Source of the DNA: Candidatus Altimarinota bacterium
Lineage (GTDB): Bacteria > Patescibacteriota > Gracilibacteria > Absconditabacterales > Absconditicoccaceae
Reading direction: 5' to 3'
DNA: 64,000 nucleotides
Assembly (NCBI GenBank): GCA_027046965.1
Contig: JALTWR010000008.1
Span: 62,001 to 126,000, forward strand
Positions 44,996-62,246 of the stretch are shown piece after piece. Within the stretch, counting starts at the first letter, position 1. Each line of letters begins with the position of its first letter. The position numbers and the translations under genes were made by a program. The notes under the pieces were generated by a model, which saw nothing but the letters and a program-made list of their open reading frames with translations, made no database searches and had not been told where the DNA came from.

Positions 44996-45742
44996 ATGGA
45001 ATATCAAGATTGTCTCGAGGTTTTTTGGCAAAAACTGTGTGGCTTAAGTAAAGATAATTGTGGTTCCAAAGTCTTGGAATTGTACCATACTAAAGGGTTT
45101 TTAACAGTAAATTTCGCTTATTTTGCAGTGTTGGTAAAGTGAAATATTATTGATGGAGCGTGTAATGAGTTTTGAAAGTATTTTTTGTCTGCTGATTTGA
45201 TCTTGCCAGATGGTATTGCTTTGAGACTGCGAGCCAAAAAGAAAAAATGAATGAGCTTGGAAAATATGAATTGAGATGATTTTTTGCGTTGGTTCTTTGG
45301 ACGGCTGGATGGGTTGGAAAAAAACTATGTGGTTGTAGGATATTGAGGTAAAAATGATGAACTTTTAATAGAGAAAACTAAACAAGAGTTTACTAAAGTT
45401 AGCAAAAAATGATTTGACAAATTTTTTCATGGGTATGGTGAACTGCCTTGGGAACAGCTAAATTACTTAAAATCTTACAAATGATTAAAAATTCTTTTAC
45501 AATCTAGAGGGGGACCTCAAGAAGAGTGGACAGTTAAAAATTTAGATAAACTTCGTGACTTTGGTTTTTTGGTGTTTAATGTTTGAGGTCTTTTTGATCA
45601 TCGGAGTGGTGTTGAACCTAGAGCACCCAAGGTCTTGCAAAAATTTAAATTGGAATGGTTGCGGCGTTTAATCCTTAATCCTCAAAAAAATTGGGTTAAA
45701 GTAAAGGATAGTTTTAGAGTTTTTAAGGAGATTTTGAGATAA
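44996..45742 (+). CDS. WecG/TagA/CpsF-family glycosyltransferase
   Basis: 248 residues. Family features: LILPDGIALRL-x-AKKK near residue 70-83, SLENMNGDDF near 88, VVGYGGKND near 115, RGGPQEEW near 178, and GGLFDH-x-SG...PRAPKVLQKFKLEWL-x-RL at about 200-225. CGA at 45230-45232 takes the place of the Trp in the family's V-W-A-A-R stretch, and CGG at 45662-45664 the aromatic of E-W-L-Y/W-R-L. It would transfer ManNAc-type sugars to a lipid-linked acceptor, downstream of a WecA/TagO-like enzyme. Confidence 0.88.
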
Positions 45743-45784
45743 GAGAAGTTGATTAAATTAATCTGAGCGTGCAATAATTTTCTC

Positions 45785-45812
45785 TTGAAATTAACTTAAA
45801 AACTCATATACA
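45785..45812 (+). promoter_or_regulatory. Predicted promoter of the rplJ-rplL operon
   Basis: TTGAAA (45785-45790), 16-base spacer, TATACA (45807-45812). It would start transcription near 45819, at the head of the L10 leader. Confidence 0.6.
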
Positions 45813-45818
45813 TTCAAA

Positions 45819-45950
45819 ATGTAGTTTGAATATCAAACTACCAAAGACAGTAGGTTCCTTGTGTTTGCAAGGGTAAAGCCTACCGAGGTGGGAATCTTAA
45901 ATTTAATATTTTTCCACCTTGGAGGTGGTTTTATTTTTTACATTTGTAGG
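45819..45950 (+). promoter_or_regulatory. Ribosomal protein L10 leader (autoregulatory mRNA element)
   Basis: The 5' untranslated region carries the features of the L10 leader: AAAGACAGTAGGTT, a hairpin TTCCTTGTGTTTGCAAGG, GTAAAGCCTACCGAGGTGGG (AGTAGG pairing with CCTACC). In Firmicutes and others, L10(L12)4 binds such a kink-turn element and shuts down its own operon. Here it is followed by an attenuator hairpin, so control is probably at transcription elongation. Confidence 0.8.
45914..45939 (+). terminator. Attenuator terminator in the L10 leader
   Basis: CCACCT-TGG-AGGTGG stem followed by TTTTATTTTTT, just 12 bases before the rplJ ATG. The upstream copy GAGGTGG (about 45885-45891) could pair with CCACCTT and act as antiterminator, giving two exclusive folds. 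Confidence 0.75.
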
Positions 45951-46472
45951 ATGGCTCTAACTAGGAAAGAGAAGGGTAAAGTAATAGATGAGTACAAAAA
46001 ACTTTTGCAGGATGCTAAAAATGTGGTAGTTATGGAGCAGAGTAGTATTCCTGTAAATGATGTGGTAAACTTGAGAAAGTGAGCAGCAGTTGGCGGGGGC
46101 AAATTAAAGGTGGTTAAAAAGAGATTGTTTTTGAGAGCATTGGAAGAAAGTGGTTATGAAAATGTTGCTAGAGAGGATTTGTCTTGATCGGTGATGGTGT
46201 TGTTTTCTTTGGATGATGAATATGCTCCTTTGAAATCGGTTGCTAAGCAAATTAAAAGCTGGCAAAAAGAGGGCAAGGAGTTTGGTCTTAAGTTTTTAGG
46301 GTGATGGTATGAAAAAGCTTGGAAGGATGCGCAATTTGTTGATACGATTGCGAGTATGCCTACTAAAGATGAATTGCTTGGTCAATTTGCATATCTGCTC
46401 AACTATCCATTGCAATCTTTTGCTTATGCTTTGGACCAAATTGCTAAGCAAAAAGAAGGCGAAGGTAATTAA
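45951..46472 (+). CDS. rplJ: 50S ribosomal protein L10
   Basis: 173 residues. N-terminal L11-binding part (LTRKEKGKVIDEYKKLLQDAKNVVVMEQSSIPVND, KLKVVKKRLFLRALEES) and a C-terminal helix for L12 dimers. Four TGA are Gly. The start is the ATG at 45951; the longer frame from 45861 overlaps the leader RNA and is not used. Confidence 0.94.
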
Positions 46473-46512
46473 TGTTAGTATTTAGATTTTACACAGTTAA
46501 TTAAAATTCAAA

Positions 46513-46893
46513 ATGGCGTTATCAGAAAAAGCACAGAAAATTATTGATTTGGTAAAGGAATTAAGTGTGGTAGAATTAAATGAACTTGTTAAGGCTCTAG
46601 AAGAGGAGTTTGGTGTTAGTGCGGCACCTGTTATGGTTGCTGGATGAGCTGCAGCTGGTTGAGAAGAGGCTGGTGGAGCTAAGGATTCTTTTGATGTAGA
46701 GTTGACAGAAATAGGAGATCAAAAAATTAACGTTATAAAGGTGGTTAAAGCTGAGTTGGGCTTGGGCCTTAAAGATGCGAAAGAGTTGGTTGAAAAAGCT
46801 CCTGTAGTTATTAAAGAGGGGGCTAAGCCTGAAGAAGCTGAAGCGTTGAAGGTAAAATTGGAAGAAGCTGGAGCCAAAGTTACTTTGAAATAA
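46513..46893 (+). CDS. rplL: 50S ribosomal protein L7/L12
   Basis: 126 residues. N-terminal dimerisation helices, Ala/Gly hinge (two TGA glycines), and the C-terminal domain [32 protein letters not shown], which recruits translational GTPases. Operon with rplJ; rplK and rplA are not adjacent. Confidence 0.96.
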
Positions 46894-46919
46894 TATTTAA
46901 TTATTTATTCTAAGCTATA

Positions 46920-47579
46920 ATGGCTATTTCTTTGGAAGAAGTTGTAAAAAATAAGGGATATATAGGAGGGCTTAAGTCGGATGCTAATCCCAAAACTAGA
47001 GATTGGTGGGTTGATGTGATAGATTGAGTGGTTATTTTGGATCCTCAAAAAGTGGCAGTTGCTGTAGAAAAGTTAAAAGCTGCTATTGATGAGGCAGTAT
47101 CATCTGGCAAGAAGGTATTGATAATTTATGAAAAGAGCTTGCTTAGAGAGGAGATCGAGCAAATGGCTGCTAAAAAAGGGGTGTACTATCTTAATTACAA
47201 AGTGCCAGGAGGTATTCTTACAAACTTTGATACTATATTAAAGAGGGTTAGGTCGATGAATGAGTTGAGAGACTTTATCAATTCTCCTCAGTTCCAGCTA
47301 TTGACTAAAAAAGAAAAATTAACTAAAGAGAGGGAGTTACAAAAGCTAGAGATGGTTTATAAGGGGATCAAAGATCTTGATTCACATCCAGACTTAGTTA
47401 TAGTTGTGGATGGTATGTATAAACCTTCTTTGCTAGACGAAGTTAAAAAGTCTAGGATTCCTTATTTTGTAATAACTTCACCATCTTTAAATAGAGAGTT
47501 GGATGAAGATAGGATTGTTGTTACTAATGTTCAAAGTTATAAGGCATTAAGGAGTTTGTTGGAGTATGTGTTATCTTAG
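46920..47579 (+). CDS. rpsB: 30S ribosomal protein S2
   Basis: 219 residues. NPKTRDWW near 25, YYLNYKVPGGILTNFDTI near 97 (the family's RWLGGTLTN), and HPDLVIVVDGMYK near 155 are diagnostic. One TGA is Gly. Lacks part of the usual N-terminal segment. Ends at TAG. Placed between rplL and tsf with a small membrane protein gene in between. Confidence 0.93.
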
Positions 47580-47601
47580 AGATTTATTATTCACCTAGAA
47601 T

Positions 47602-48024
47602 ATGACTAAGTATGACTTTAGTGGACTGCTTAGTTGAGATTACATCCCTTCTGAGCTAGAGAGAAGGAGGGCTGTGCTTTATTACCTGCTTGTATGAATC
47701 TTAACCTCATCTGGGAAGGTCAAAAGTGAGTATGAAGAGTGGCACTTTAGACAGGCGATTTGATGGTGGTTGGTGTTTATTCTTATTTGGATTTTGAGTG
47801 TGCCTCTCTCTATGCTATTGGCTCTAGGAATTGGATTTGTTGCTTGGTTTATATGATTTGTGTTAATTGTTGGTTGGCTGGTCCTTTGAGGTTATCTGGT
47901 AAAAAATGCTTTGGATGGTAAGGTGGTGGTGGATAAAAAAGGCAAAAAAATGATATTATTCCCTTTTTTAAAGGGACTTGGAGACTGGGTAAGAGAGGTT
48001 TTTAATGCTGAAGAGGATAAATAG
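47602..48024 (+). CDS. Small membrane protein of unknown function
   Basis: 140 residues. A polar N-terminus with RRAVLYYLLVG helix, a second pair of long hydrophobic helices (about 56-78 and 82-104), then a short basic tail VVVDKKGKKMILFPFLKGLGDWVREVF. It sits between rpsB and tsf, an unusual place for a membrane protein. Five TGA are Gly. Family not recognised; small Tic20-like or DUF4870-like proteins share the general look. Confidence 0.6.
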
Positions 48025-48057
48025 GATATAATTTATTTCAAAAATATAACTATAGCA

Positions 48058-48858
48058 ATGAAGGTAGATATAAAATTGGTGAAGCAATTAAGAGATATGA
48101 CCAAAGCTCCTTTTAAGGATGTGAAAGATGCTTTGGAAGAGGCTTGAGGTGACTTGGATAAAGCGGTGGAAATATTAAAGGCAAAAGGGGCTGCCAAGGC
48201 AGCTAAAAAAGCTGATAGAGAGACAAAAGAAGGTATTGTAAAGGTATTAGAAACTGACTCTTGAGTGTTTGGAGTAAAACTTTGATGTGAAACAGATTTT
48301 GTGGCAAAAAATGATATGTTTTTGGAGCTAGCTGATATGATCCTTCAAAAAACTGCTTGAAGAGGTGAGTTTTTTGGTTCGTGGGAAGATGCGCCAGAAG
48401 ATCTAAAATCTGAGTTAACATCTTTGGTCCAAGAATATATAGGTAAGATAGGTGAGAATCTTAAAATATTAGATTTATTCGCTATTTCTAAAGAAACGCC
48501 TGTGTATGTATATGTGCATCCTGGTAATAGAGTTGTTTCATTGGTGTTTTATAAAGGAGATGAAGGAGTGGCAAAAGAAGTAGCATTGCAGGTTGCGGCT
48601 ATGAGCCCATCCTTTAAGGATGTGGCTTCTATTCCTAAGCAGGAATTAGAAGACCTTAGAGCTAAATTTAAACAAGAATTAGCTGATTCAAACAAACCTG
48701 ATGATATAGTAGAAAAGATAATAGAAGGTAAATTAGCAAAGGTCTTTGAGGAGATGGTTTTGGAAGAGCAGCCTTATATTAGAGATGATACTCAAAAGAT
48801 GAAGGATGTTATGAGAGATAAAATAGAAGTAGTAGAATTTAGGAGATTTAGTATATAA
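48058..48858 (+). CDS. tsf: Elongation factor Ts
   Basis: 266 residues; nucleotide exchange factor of EF-Tu. The TDFVAKND motif near residue 78-85 contacts EF-Tu, and the N-terminal UBA domain reads [34 protein letters not shown]. The last part EQPYIRDDTQKMKDV matches the family end. Four TGA are Gly. Confidence 0.96.
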
Positions 48859-48867
48859 AATTAAACA

Positions 48868-49251
48868 ATGGCTAGATATGAACTAGTGGCTTTATTGGAT
48901 CCTAGATTGCCTCAGGAGGAAGTAGAGGCTTTGGGTAAAAAGCTTAGATGATTTTTTGATGATTCTGCACTTAAGGATGAGGATGATATTGGTTTGTTGC
49001 CTTTGGAGTATGCTATTAAAGGTGTGGATAGAGCTTATTTCTTATCATTGCTGTTGGATGTTGAGCCTGCTATGCTGGAAGAGATTAGGAAAAAAATATC
49101 CTTGGAAAAAGGGGTTTTGAGGTTCTTTTTTTACAAAATGTGACCTAAAGATAAGTTTTTTAAGTTTAAGGAGTTAAATGCTAAGTTGGAAGAATCTTTA
49201 TCAAAAGCAGATGAAATATCTTGAGAATTTGGAGAAATGAATATGAGCTAA
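48868..49251 (+). CDS. rpsF: 30S ribosomal protein S6
   Basis: 127 residues. MARYELVALLDPRLPQEEVEAL and LPLEYAIKGVDRAYFLSLL...EPAMLEEIRKKISLEKGVLRFFFYK are typical. It opens the rpsF-ssb-rpsR unit; the rplI gene usually found near rpsR is not here. Confidence 0.93.
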
Positions 49252-49287
49252 TGATTTTAGATTTTATAATATTAAGCATACTGTAAA

Positions 49288-49695
49288 ATGCCAGGACAAA
49301 GAAGTGTAAACGAAGTTATTATGATTGGATGGGTAGCTAATGACCCTCAACTTAAAGAGAGTCAAAGTGGTCAAAAACTAACAGTATTTAATTTGGGTAC
49401 AAGAAGGTTTTGGACCACTAAAGATGGTGAGCCAAGAGAAGAGGTTCAATATCACAAAGTTGCAACTTGGGGGAAGTTGGCAGAAAGGGCTCACAAGATC
49501 CTTTCAAAGGGAAGAAGAGTTTATATTAGAGGTTATTTGCACAATAGAAAGATTGAAGTGGAAGGAGAGGAGAAACCAAGGGTTATAACAGAGGTGGTAG
49601 TTAATGATTTGTTGTTGTTGGATAGGAGGAGGAATGGAGATAGAAAAGAAGAGAATGGTGTTGAAGAAGAAGTTGCTAATGGAGAGGAGGAATAA
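49288..49695 (+). CDS. ssb: Single-stranded DNA-binding protein
   Basis: 135 residues. OB fold with SVNEVIMIGWVANDPQLKES, LTVFNLGTRRFW, HKVATWGKLAERAHKILSKGRRVYIRGYLHNRKIE. The C-terminal tail is acidic (EEEVANGEEE) but does not end in the usual DDDIPF-type tip. No TGA. Lies between rpsF and rpsR as in many bacteria. Confidence 0.94.
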   Translation: MPGQRSVNEVIMIGWVANDPQLKESQSGQKLTVFNLGTRRFWTTKDGEPREEVQYHKVATWGKLAERAHKILSKGRRVYIRGYLHNRKIEVEGEEKPRVITEVVVNDLLLLDRRRNGDRKEENGVEEEVANGEEE

Positions 49696-49725
49696 TAAAT
49701 GTTTTATATTTATTGAGGTTAAGTA

Positions 49726-49926
49726 ATGAAAAAAACTTTTTTTGCTGATTCCAAAAATCATGAGTATATAAATTGGAAGGCGGTATCAGCTCTTAAAAAA
49801 TATGTAACAAGATTTGGAGATATTAAACCTAGAAAGTATACCTGAGTTAGTGTTAAGGTTCAAAAAAAGATAAGGAAGAGTATCATAAGAGCAAGAGAAC
49901 TAGGCTTGCTTCCATATATTCGTTAG
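49726..49926 (+). CDS. rpsR: 30S ribosomal protein S18
   Basis: 66 residues. YINWKAVSALKKYVTRFGDIKPRKYTGVSVKVQKKIRKSIIRARELGLLPY is S18 throughout; the Gly of KYTGV is TGA. Ends at TAG. Confidence 0.95.
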
Positions 49927-49967
49927 TAAAGCGGATTTGGAGAGTTTTATTAGATTTGTTTTTCAAG

Positions 49968-50147
49968 ATGGCAACTAAACTTAATAGAGTCAGGAAATAT
50001 AAATGGAGTAAAAGAATTAAGACCCATTGATTTAGAGCTAGAATTAAAACTAAAGATTGAAAAAAAGTGTTGTTGCGTAGAATGAGAAAAGGAAGGAAGG
50101 TTTTAACTGTATCAGATTACAAGAGGAAATTCGGTCCTTGAGCTTAA
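49968..50147 (+). CDS. rpmH: 50S ribosomal protein L34
   Basis: 59 residues. [36 protein letters not shown] matches L34 (THGFRAR...GR-x-VL-x-RR...KGR). Both the HGF and KDGK glycines are TGA. A 14-residue C-terminal extension ends Gly-Ala. rpmH is next to the S18 gene, not near dnaA/rnpA as in most bacteria. Confidence 0.92.
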
Positions 50148-50225
50148 GAGATTACATCTTCTTTAATATTTACCCTGATGGGTTTATGAAATTATTATCT
50201 TGTTTTAGATGGTGATATATGCTAA

Positions 50226-50254
50226 CCCCTATTGTAAAATGGATAGGGGGTTTG
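50226..50254 (+). terminator. Weak terminator or leader hairpin before rpoB
   Basis: CCCCTAT/ATAGGGG stem with a 10-base loop followed by GTTTG. The T-run is poor, so this may be a weak terminator after rpmH or an attenuator in the rpoB leader. Confidence 0.5.
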
Positions 50255-50299
50255 TCCTAATAATGGAAAAAAGTGTTTATTAAATAAAATTTTTTCATC

Positions 50300-53848
<3,549 letters not shown>

Positions 53849-53870
53849 AAAATTTTATATTAACTTATAA

Positions 53871-57743
<3,873 letters not shown>

Positions 57744-57782
57744 TTTATTGGATAGTTTTTTTCAATTTTATGACTTGTTTTA

Positions 57783-57811
57783 CCTCCTTCCATATAGGAA
57801 GGGGGCTTTTT
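57783..57811 (+). terminator. Terminator after rpoC
   Basis: CCTCCTTCC-ATATA-GGAAGGGGG stem (one G-U pair) with a run of six Ts behind it. Confidence 0.85.
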
Positions 57812-57824
57812 TATGTTTTTGAGA

Positions 57825-59174
57825 TTATTTAACTTGGATATCTTGCAACCCTCTTTTAATGTCAAAATCTATATCTTCATTGTCCAAAAATAGTTTTATG
57901 TTGTGCTTTTGTTCAATATACTTTCATATTTGGTGTGCGACTTTTCTTAATGTTGGGTGGACGAATCTTGTTGATCTAAGTTCCGCCAAATATACTAAAG
58001 CTGGAAGTGTTCATTGTAAAAAATTAGTAGTGAGGTATCACATAGGAATATAATATTGCCTTATCTCTGGGGATATATCAAGCTGATCTGTTAATTGTTT
58101 TATTTCCTTAAGGTGTTTTTGAGCTTCTTTTTGCAATTCTTTGGGTAGTTGTTGAATGTACCAAGGGTGAAATCCTATTTTGTCTGTTAATAGGGGCATT
58201 TGCTGATCTGGGGCTCTATGTCTTTGTAAATCTCTAAAAGACCCAAAGTCTAGCAAAAACTTAAAACTTATTATCCCTAAGCTATTGAGAAATTGAGGGA
58301 GTTCTGTTTTAGCATTAGGTCTTTGCTCTAAAAGTGGTTGATATTTTTTAACCTGCTTTGTGTCTATATTATCCTTGTAAACCTCGAATTCAGGATATGG
58401 ATACTCAAAAAAGTAATAAAAATCTTTTGATAACTCGGCGTATCTTTCTGTATCTTCATAAGTTTTAGTGGTGAAAGAGTTTGGATATTTTTGGATGCTA
58501 ACCTGTAAAATAGCTTTGGCAACTTCTCTTACTTCTTCAAGAGGATGGTGATTGAGCCGTAAGATTCTATCTTGTATTTGCCTTAGATTGCTGTGCCAGG
58601 CTAAATTAGTTGATGTTCAGGCTGGCAAAAACCCTCTTGCTATATCAAAGGCCTTGGCATTTATGGCTTTTTGCCAAATACTCTCTTTTTGATCTGGATT
58701 TCTAGGATACTTTTTTGCTAAATGATTTTTTAGGGGAGGCAAAATATTTAAATAAAATTGTCTTTGCTTTTCTTGAATCTGTTCTCCTAGCGATGTTCAA
58801 CTTGGGTTGTGAATCTTTTGTTTTGAAAAATCAATATACCTTGTTGAACTCTCTTGTCCAGAATATAATTTGTGATGTTGAATGGCCTTAGCAGCTAGCA
58901 TACTTATTCATTCAACGAAGAGTGTAGCAGAGCCACAATCTCCGATGCTTTTATGTCCATATCATACATAAAATTTGCTCATAAAATTGGCTGCTCATTT
59001 TTGTTTGAGAATTTCAAGATGGTGCTTAATTCAGCCTGTGGAGCGAGAGTGTAATGCTTGTAACATAGCTTCTGCTTCAGCATCTATTACAGCTCAGGTA
59101 TCCAAAATATAAACGTTAGCTCAAGAGGAAGTTTGAACGTGTAAATGCTGGAGTTTATTTAGATCTTTTTGCAT
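57825..59174 (-). CDS. thyX: Tandem two-domain ThyX-like flavin-dependent thymidylate synthase
   Basis: 449 residues, about twice the usual ThyX length. The N-terminal half has YGHKSIGDCGSATLFVEGIS near 70, QHHKLYSGQESSTRYIDFS near 99-117 (S-x-x-E-x-STRY kept, RHR reduced to HHK), and an AWHSNLRQIQDRIL segment. The C-terminal half has FRDLQRHRAPDQQM near 325 (RHR kept, STRY lost) and LAELRSTRFVHPTLRKVAHQI. Both halves therefore derive from ThyX and would methylate dUMP to dTMP using NADPH, FAD and methylene-tetrahydrofolate. Pairs with dcd and nrdAB functionally. No thyA in the window. Confidence 0.85.
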
Positions 59175-59280
59175 GATAGAAATTTAATTGTTAAATCTAA
59201 CTACAGAGTAAAAATTTTGGACTATAAATCTAGGAAAGGTTGATTAAAAATTTATTGCTTTTATTTGTTTTGTTGTTGTC

Positions 59281-59308
59281 TTGAAAAAAGAAACTAAATT
59301 ATTATTAT
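59281..59308 (+). promoter_or_regulatory. Predicted promoter of the rpmA-rpmF-nusB unit
   Basis: TTGAAA (59281-59286), 16-base spacer, TATTAT (59303-59308); the leader to the rpmA ATG would be about 38 bases. A second match TTGGTA-N16-TATTGT (59311-59338) lies closer, leaving a leader of only some eight bases. Confidence 0.5.
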
Positions 59309-59352
59309 CCTTGGTACTGTGAAAGTTTTTTATATTGTCAACAAAGTGGTAA

Positions 59353-59631
59353 ATGGCTCACAAGAAAGCGGCTGGTAGTGCCAAGAATCTTAGAGACTCA
59401 AAGCCTAAGTATCGTTGAGTTAAATTGTTTGGTGGACAGTTTGCAAAAGCTGGTAATGTTATTGTTCGTCAAAAAGGCGAAAAATATTATCCGGGATCAG
59501 GAACCTATATGAGTAAAGATTTTACTATTCATGCAAAAATGGATGGTATAGTGAAATTTGCCAAAAAAGTAGTTAGAAAGTTTGATGGCAGAAGATTTGA
59601 AAAAACTATGGTGATGATAGAGCCTAAATAG
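59353..59631 (+). CDS. rpmA: 50S ribosomal protein L27
   Basis: 92 residues. [42 protein letters not shown] matches L27, whose N-terminus reaches the peptidyl-transferase centre. It starts with the mature-type AHKKA end without the short prosequence of some Firmicutes. rplU (L21) is not next to it. One TGA is Gly. Confidence 0.95.
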
Positions 59632-59659
59632 ATATTTTATAAAATTTTAAAGTAGAAAA

Positions 59660-59887
59660 ATGGCTGTTCAAAAAAAGAAGGTATCCAAAACAAGATCGCA
59701 TAGAAGGCATTCAACTTGGGAGACTAAAAAGCTCAAAAAAATTACTAATAAGTTAAATATAGTTAGATGTCCAAACTGTGGAGAAGAAATTTTAGCTCAT
59801 AGAGTATGTCCAAATTGTGGATATTACAAATGAGAGCAAATAATCACAATTAAAGTTAAGTCCAAGGAAAATGTGGTTGAAGCTTAG
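59660..59887 (+). CDS. rpmF: 50S ribosomal protein L32
   Basis: 75 residues. MAVQKKKVSKTRSHRRHSTW and the zinc ribbon [22 protein letters not shown] are diagnostic (four cysteines). The Gly after YYK is TGA. Confidence 0.95.
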
Positions 59888-59920
59888 TTTTATTGTTGGG
59901 TAAAGTTATTTAAATAAGAT

Positions 59921-60478
59921 ATGGTAAATATTCGTGGTAGGATTATAGCGAGAAAAGCAGTGTTCATTTACTTTTATATGAGGTATTTTTGGGAGTTTTT
60001 GCCCAGGCAAGACTGGGTATTGGATGACGTTTATCAAGCAGTGAAGGCGGCTTTGCTTAAGGAGATTGATTACAGTGAGTTCAAAAAACAGTTGGAGTTA
60101 AGTCAAAGTCAGCTAAAGGATCGAGAAAATATGATTAGTTATGTATTGAATAATTTTTTTCAAAAAGAGATAGATATTGTAGATGGGGCGTATATAGATA
60201 AAGTTGCCCCTTTTTTTGATGAATTTAAAAATGAAGTAGAACAAAAGGTAGATCTTTTGGCTCGCTCATTTAAATTTGAAGAAATGGATATTGTGGATAG
60301 AGCTATTTTTTTACTAGGGTATGTAGAAAAAAGGAAAGTGGGAACAGAACCAAAGTTGATTCTTAATGAGATGATAGAATTAGCGAAAAGATATTGAGAT
60401 GAGGGATCCTCAAAGTTGATTAACGGAATAGGTCATCATCTAATAATAGAAGAGAGTGTGGTTGAAAAAAATAACTAA
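59921..60478 (+). CDS. nusB: Transcription antitermination protein NusB
   Basis: 185 residues, all-helical. The C-terminal EEMDIVDRAIFLLGYVEKRKVGTEPKLILNEMIELAKRYGDEGSSKLINGIGHHL matches NusB's conserved end (VINE-ve-AK-fG-----FVNGVLd). The N-terminus RGRIIARKAVFIYFYMRYF corresponds to the ArBoxA-binding helix. Required for rRNA antitermination with NusE (S10). CGA in KD-x-ENM would be Trp. Confidence 0.85.
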
Positions 60479-60523
60479 ACTCCTAAAATAACGAAGGTAA
60501 TTACTTAAATTAGTGTTTGCAAG

Positions 60524-61276
60524 ATGGCTATAAAAGAGTGGGAGATAGCAATTAACAAAAAACTTCCTCAGCGAGAGGCGTACCTAAAAAAATTGGGAAT
60601 AAATATAGACGAAGTCAAGGATAAGCAACTGCTGGCTACTGCTTTTATCCATAAATCTTTTGCAGCTGATTATAAGGATATTGTCCCTTATAATGAAAGA
60701 TTAGAATTTGTGTGAGACGCAATATTGTGAGGTGTGGTAGCAAAATATTTGTATTTAACACTAACAGATCAATCTGAGTCAGTTCTTACTTTGTACAAAA
60801 TAGCTTTGGTTAGAGAGGAAATGTTAGCTGAAGTCGCATTAGAAATTGACTTGGCTCATCAGATTTTAGTGGGCAAAGGAGAGCAAAAAAGAGGTGGTAA
60901 CTTTAAAAATAAAATTTTAGCTGATAGTCTGGAGGCTTTGATAGGATATATATATTTAGATTTATGATATGAGGAAGTAGAAAAATTCATTAAAAACACT
61001 GTGCTCAAAAAGTTACCAAAAGTTGGAGAAAAAGTAAACATTAAGTCTTATAAGACAAGCTTGCAGGAGCTAATCCAAAAAAAATACAAGACATTGCCCA
61101 CCTATAAGGATTTTGTTAATGAAACAGATGATAGAGGGAATCCCCTTACTTTTAGATCTGAAGTATGGGTTAAGGGGCAAAAAGTTGCTCAGTGAATAGG
61201 TCCTAACAAAAAAAAAGCTCAGGAAGATGCAGCTAAAATAGCATATGAGGCTCTTCTGAATGGAAAAACCAATTAA
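60524..61276 (+). CDS. rnc: Ribonuclease III
   Basis: 250 residues. The RNase III signature NERLEFVGDAILG near residue 58 has TGA for both glycines of GDAILG; the second acidic set LADSLEALIGYIYLD near 140 is intact. The C-terminal dsRNA-binding domain reads DPRGNPLTFRSEVWVKGQKVAQGIGPNKKKAQEDAAKIAYEAL. Processes rRNA and structured mRNA. Follows nusB in an RNA-processing cluster. Confidence 0.95.
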
Positions 61277-61301
61277 ATTTATCTAGTTAATAGTAAAACC
61301 T

Positions 61302-62246
61302 ATGAAAACAGCGTGGGATATTGTAGGGAAATGGCCTTTGTGGGTATGAATTGCTCTTACATGGATGGTGGCAGCTTTGTTCTTGTTTTTTAACAATATG
61401 AGATTAAGTATTGAATTTACCGGATGAGCTCAAGCCAAAATTGCCAATCTTTCTGGGGCTGATAGGCTGAGTGAGGATCTCAAGAGTTACTTGTCGTCCC
61501 AAGGATATGAAGATATACAGATAGGAGTGGCCAAAGAAGGGGCATATCATACAGTGCTTATAAAAGCTGCTATACCTAAGGATCAAGATGCTATTCAGTT
61601 TTCAGATATGGTCAAAGGTTTTTTGCTTTCTCATGGATATGTAAAAAATGTTGATGATATACTTTCTTTCTCTTTAGTATGACCTAGCATAGGGGATTAT
61701 ATGAAAAAATCAGCTGTGAAGGCTATCATATGGGCATTGATATTAATTGTTGTATATATGCTTTTTGCATTTGCATCCATTAGGGAGCATATATCACCTT
61801 TGCTTTTAGCATTGGTAACACTGTTTACATTGCTTTTTGACGTAAGTAGTGCGGCAGGGTTTTATGGACTGTGGGAAGCTATAAACCCAACTATTCAGGT
61901 AAATAGCATATTTATAATAGGGGTATTGATTATTATGGGTTATAGCATTAACGATACTATTATAATTTTTGATAGGATTAGGGAAAATCTTATCTTAGAA
62001 GACTCTAAGCTCAAAAAAGGTAAAATTACTGAAAAAGAAGTTTTCAATAAATCTTTGTGGCAAACAATGCGTAGGTCCATAGGAACCTCTCTTTCCACCT
62101 TGCTAGCTTTGTTCGCTTTATTTTTATTTGGAACAGAAATCTTAAAGATTTTTGCAGTTGTTGTTTGAGTTGGTGTGATAGCTGGTACTTATAGTTCTAT
62201 ATTTGTGGCAGCACCTCTTGCGTATTTCCTATCAGGTAAAAAGTAA
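61302..62246 (+). CDS. secF: Protein translocase subunit SecF
   Basis: 314 residues. One N-terminal membrane helix, an extracytoplasmic domain, and five C-terminal helices with the RND-type motif GYSINDTIIIFDRIRENL near 210. RFTGG region appears as SIEFTGGAQAKI near 40 (TGA as one Gly). Normally works with SecD, which is not adjacent. Two bases before dcd's ATG. Confidence 0.92.

Noticed and set aside
45861-45950. N-terminal extension of L10
   Set aside because: It would overlap the leader hairpins and the attenuator; the family start MALTRKEK is at 45951.
50178-50225. A possible 15-codon leader peptide before the hairpin upstream of rpoB
   Set aside because: No regulatory codon run and no conserved feature; it could be chance in a short AT-rich gap.
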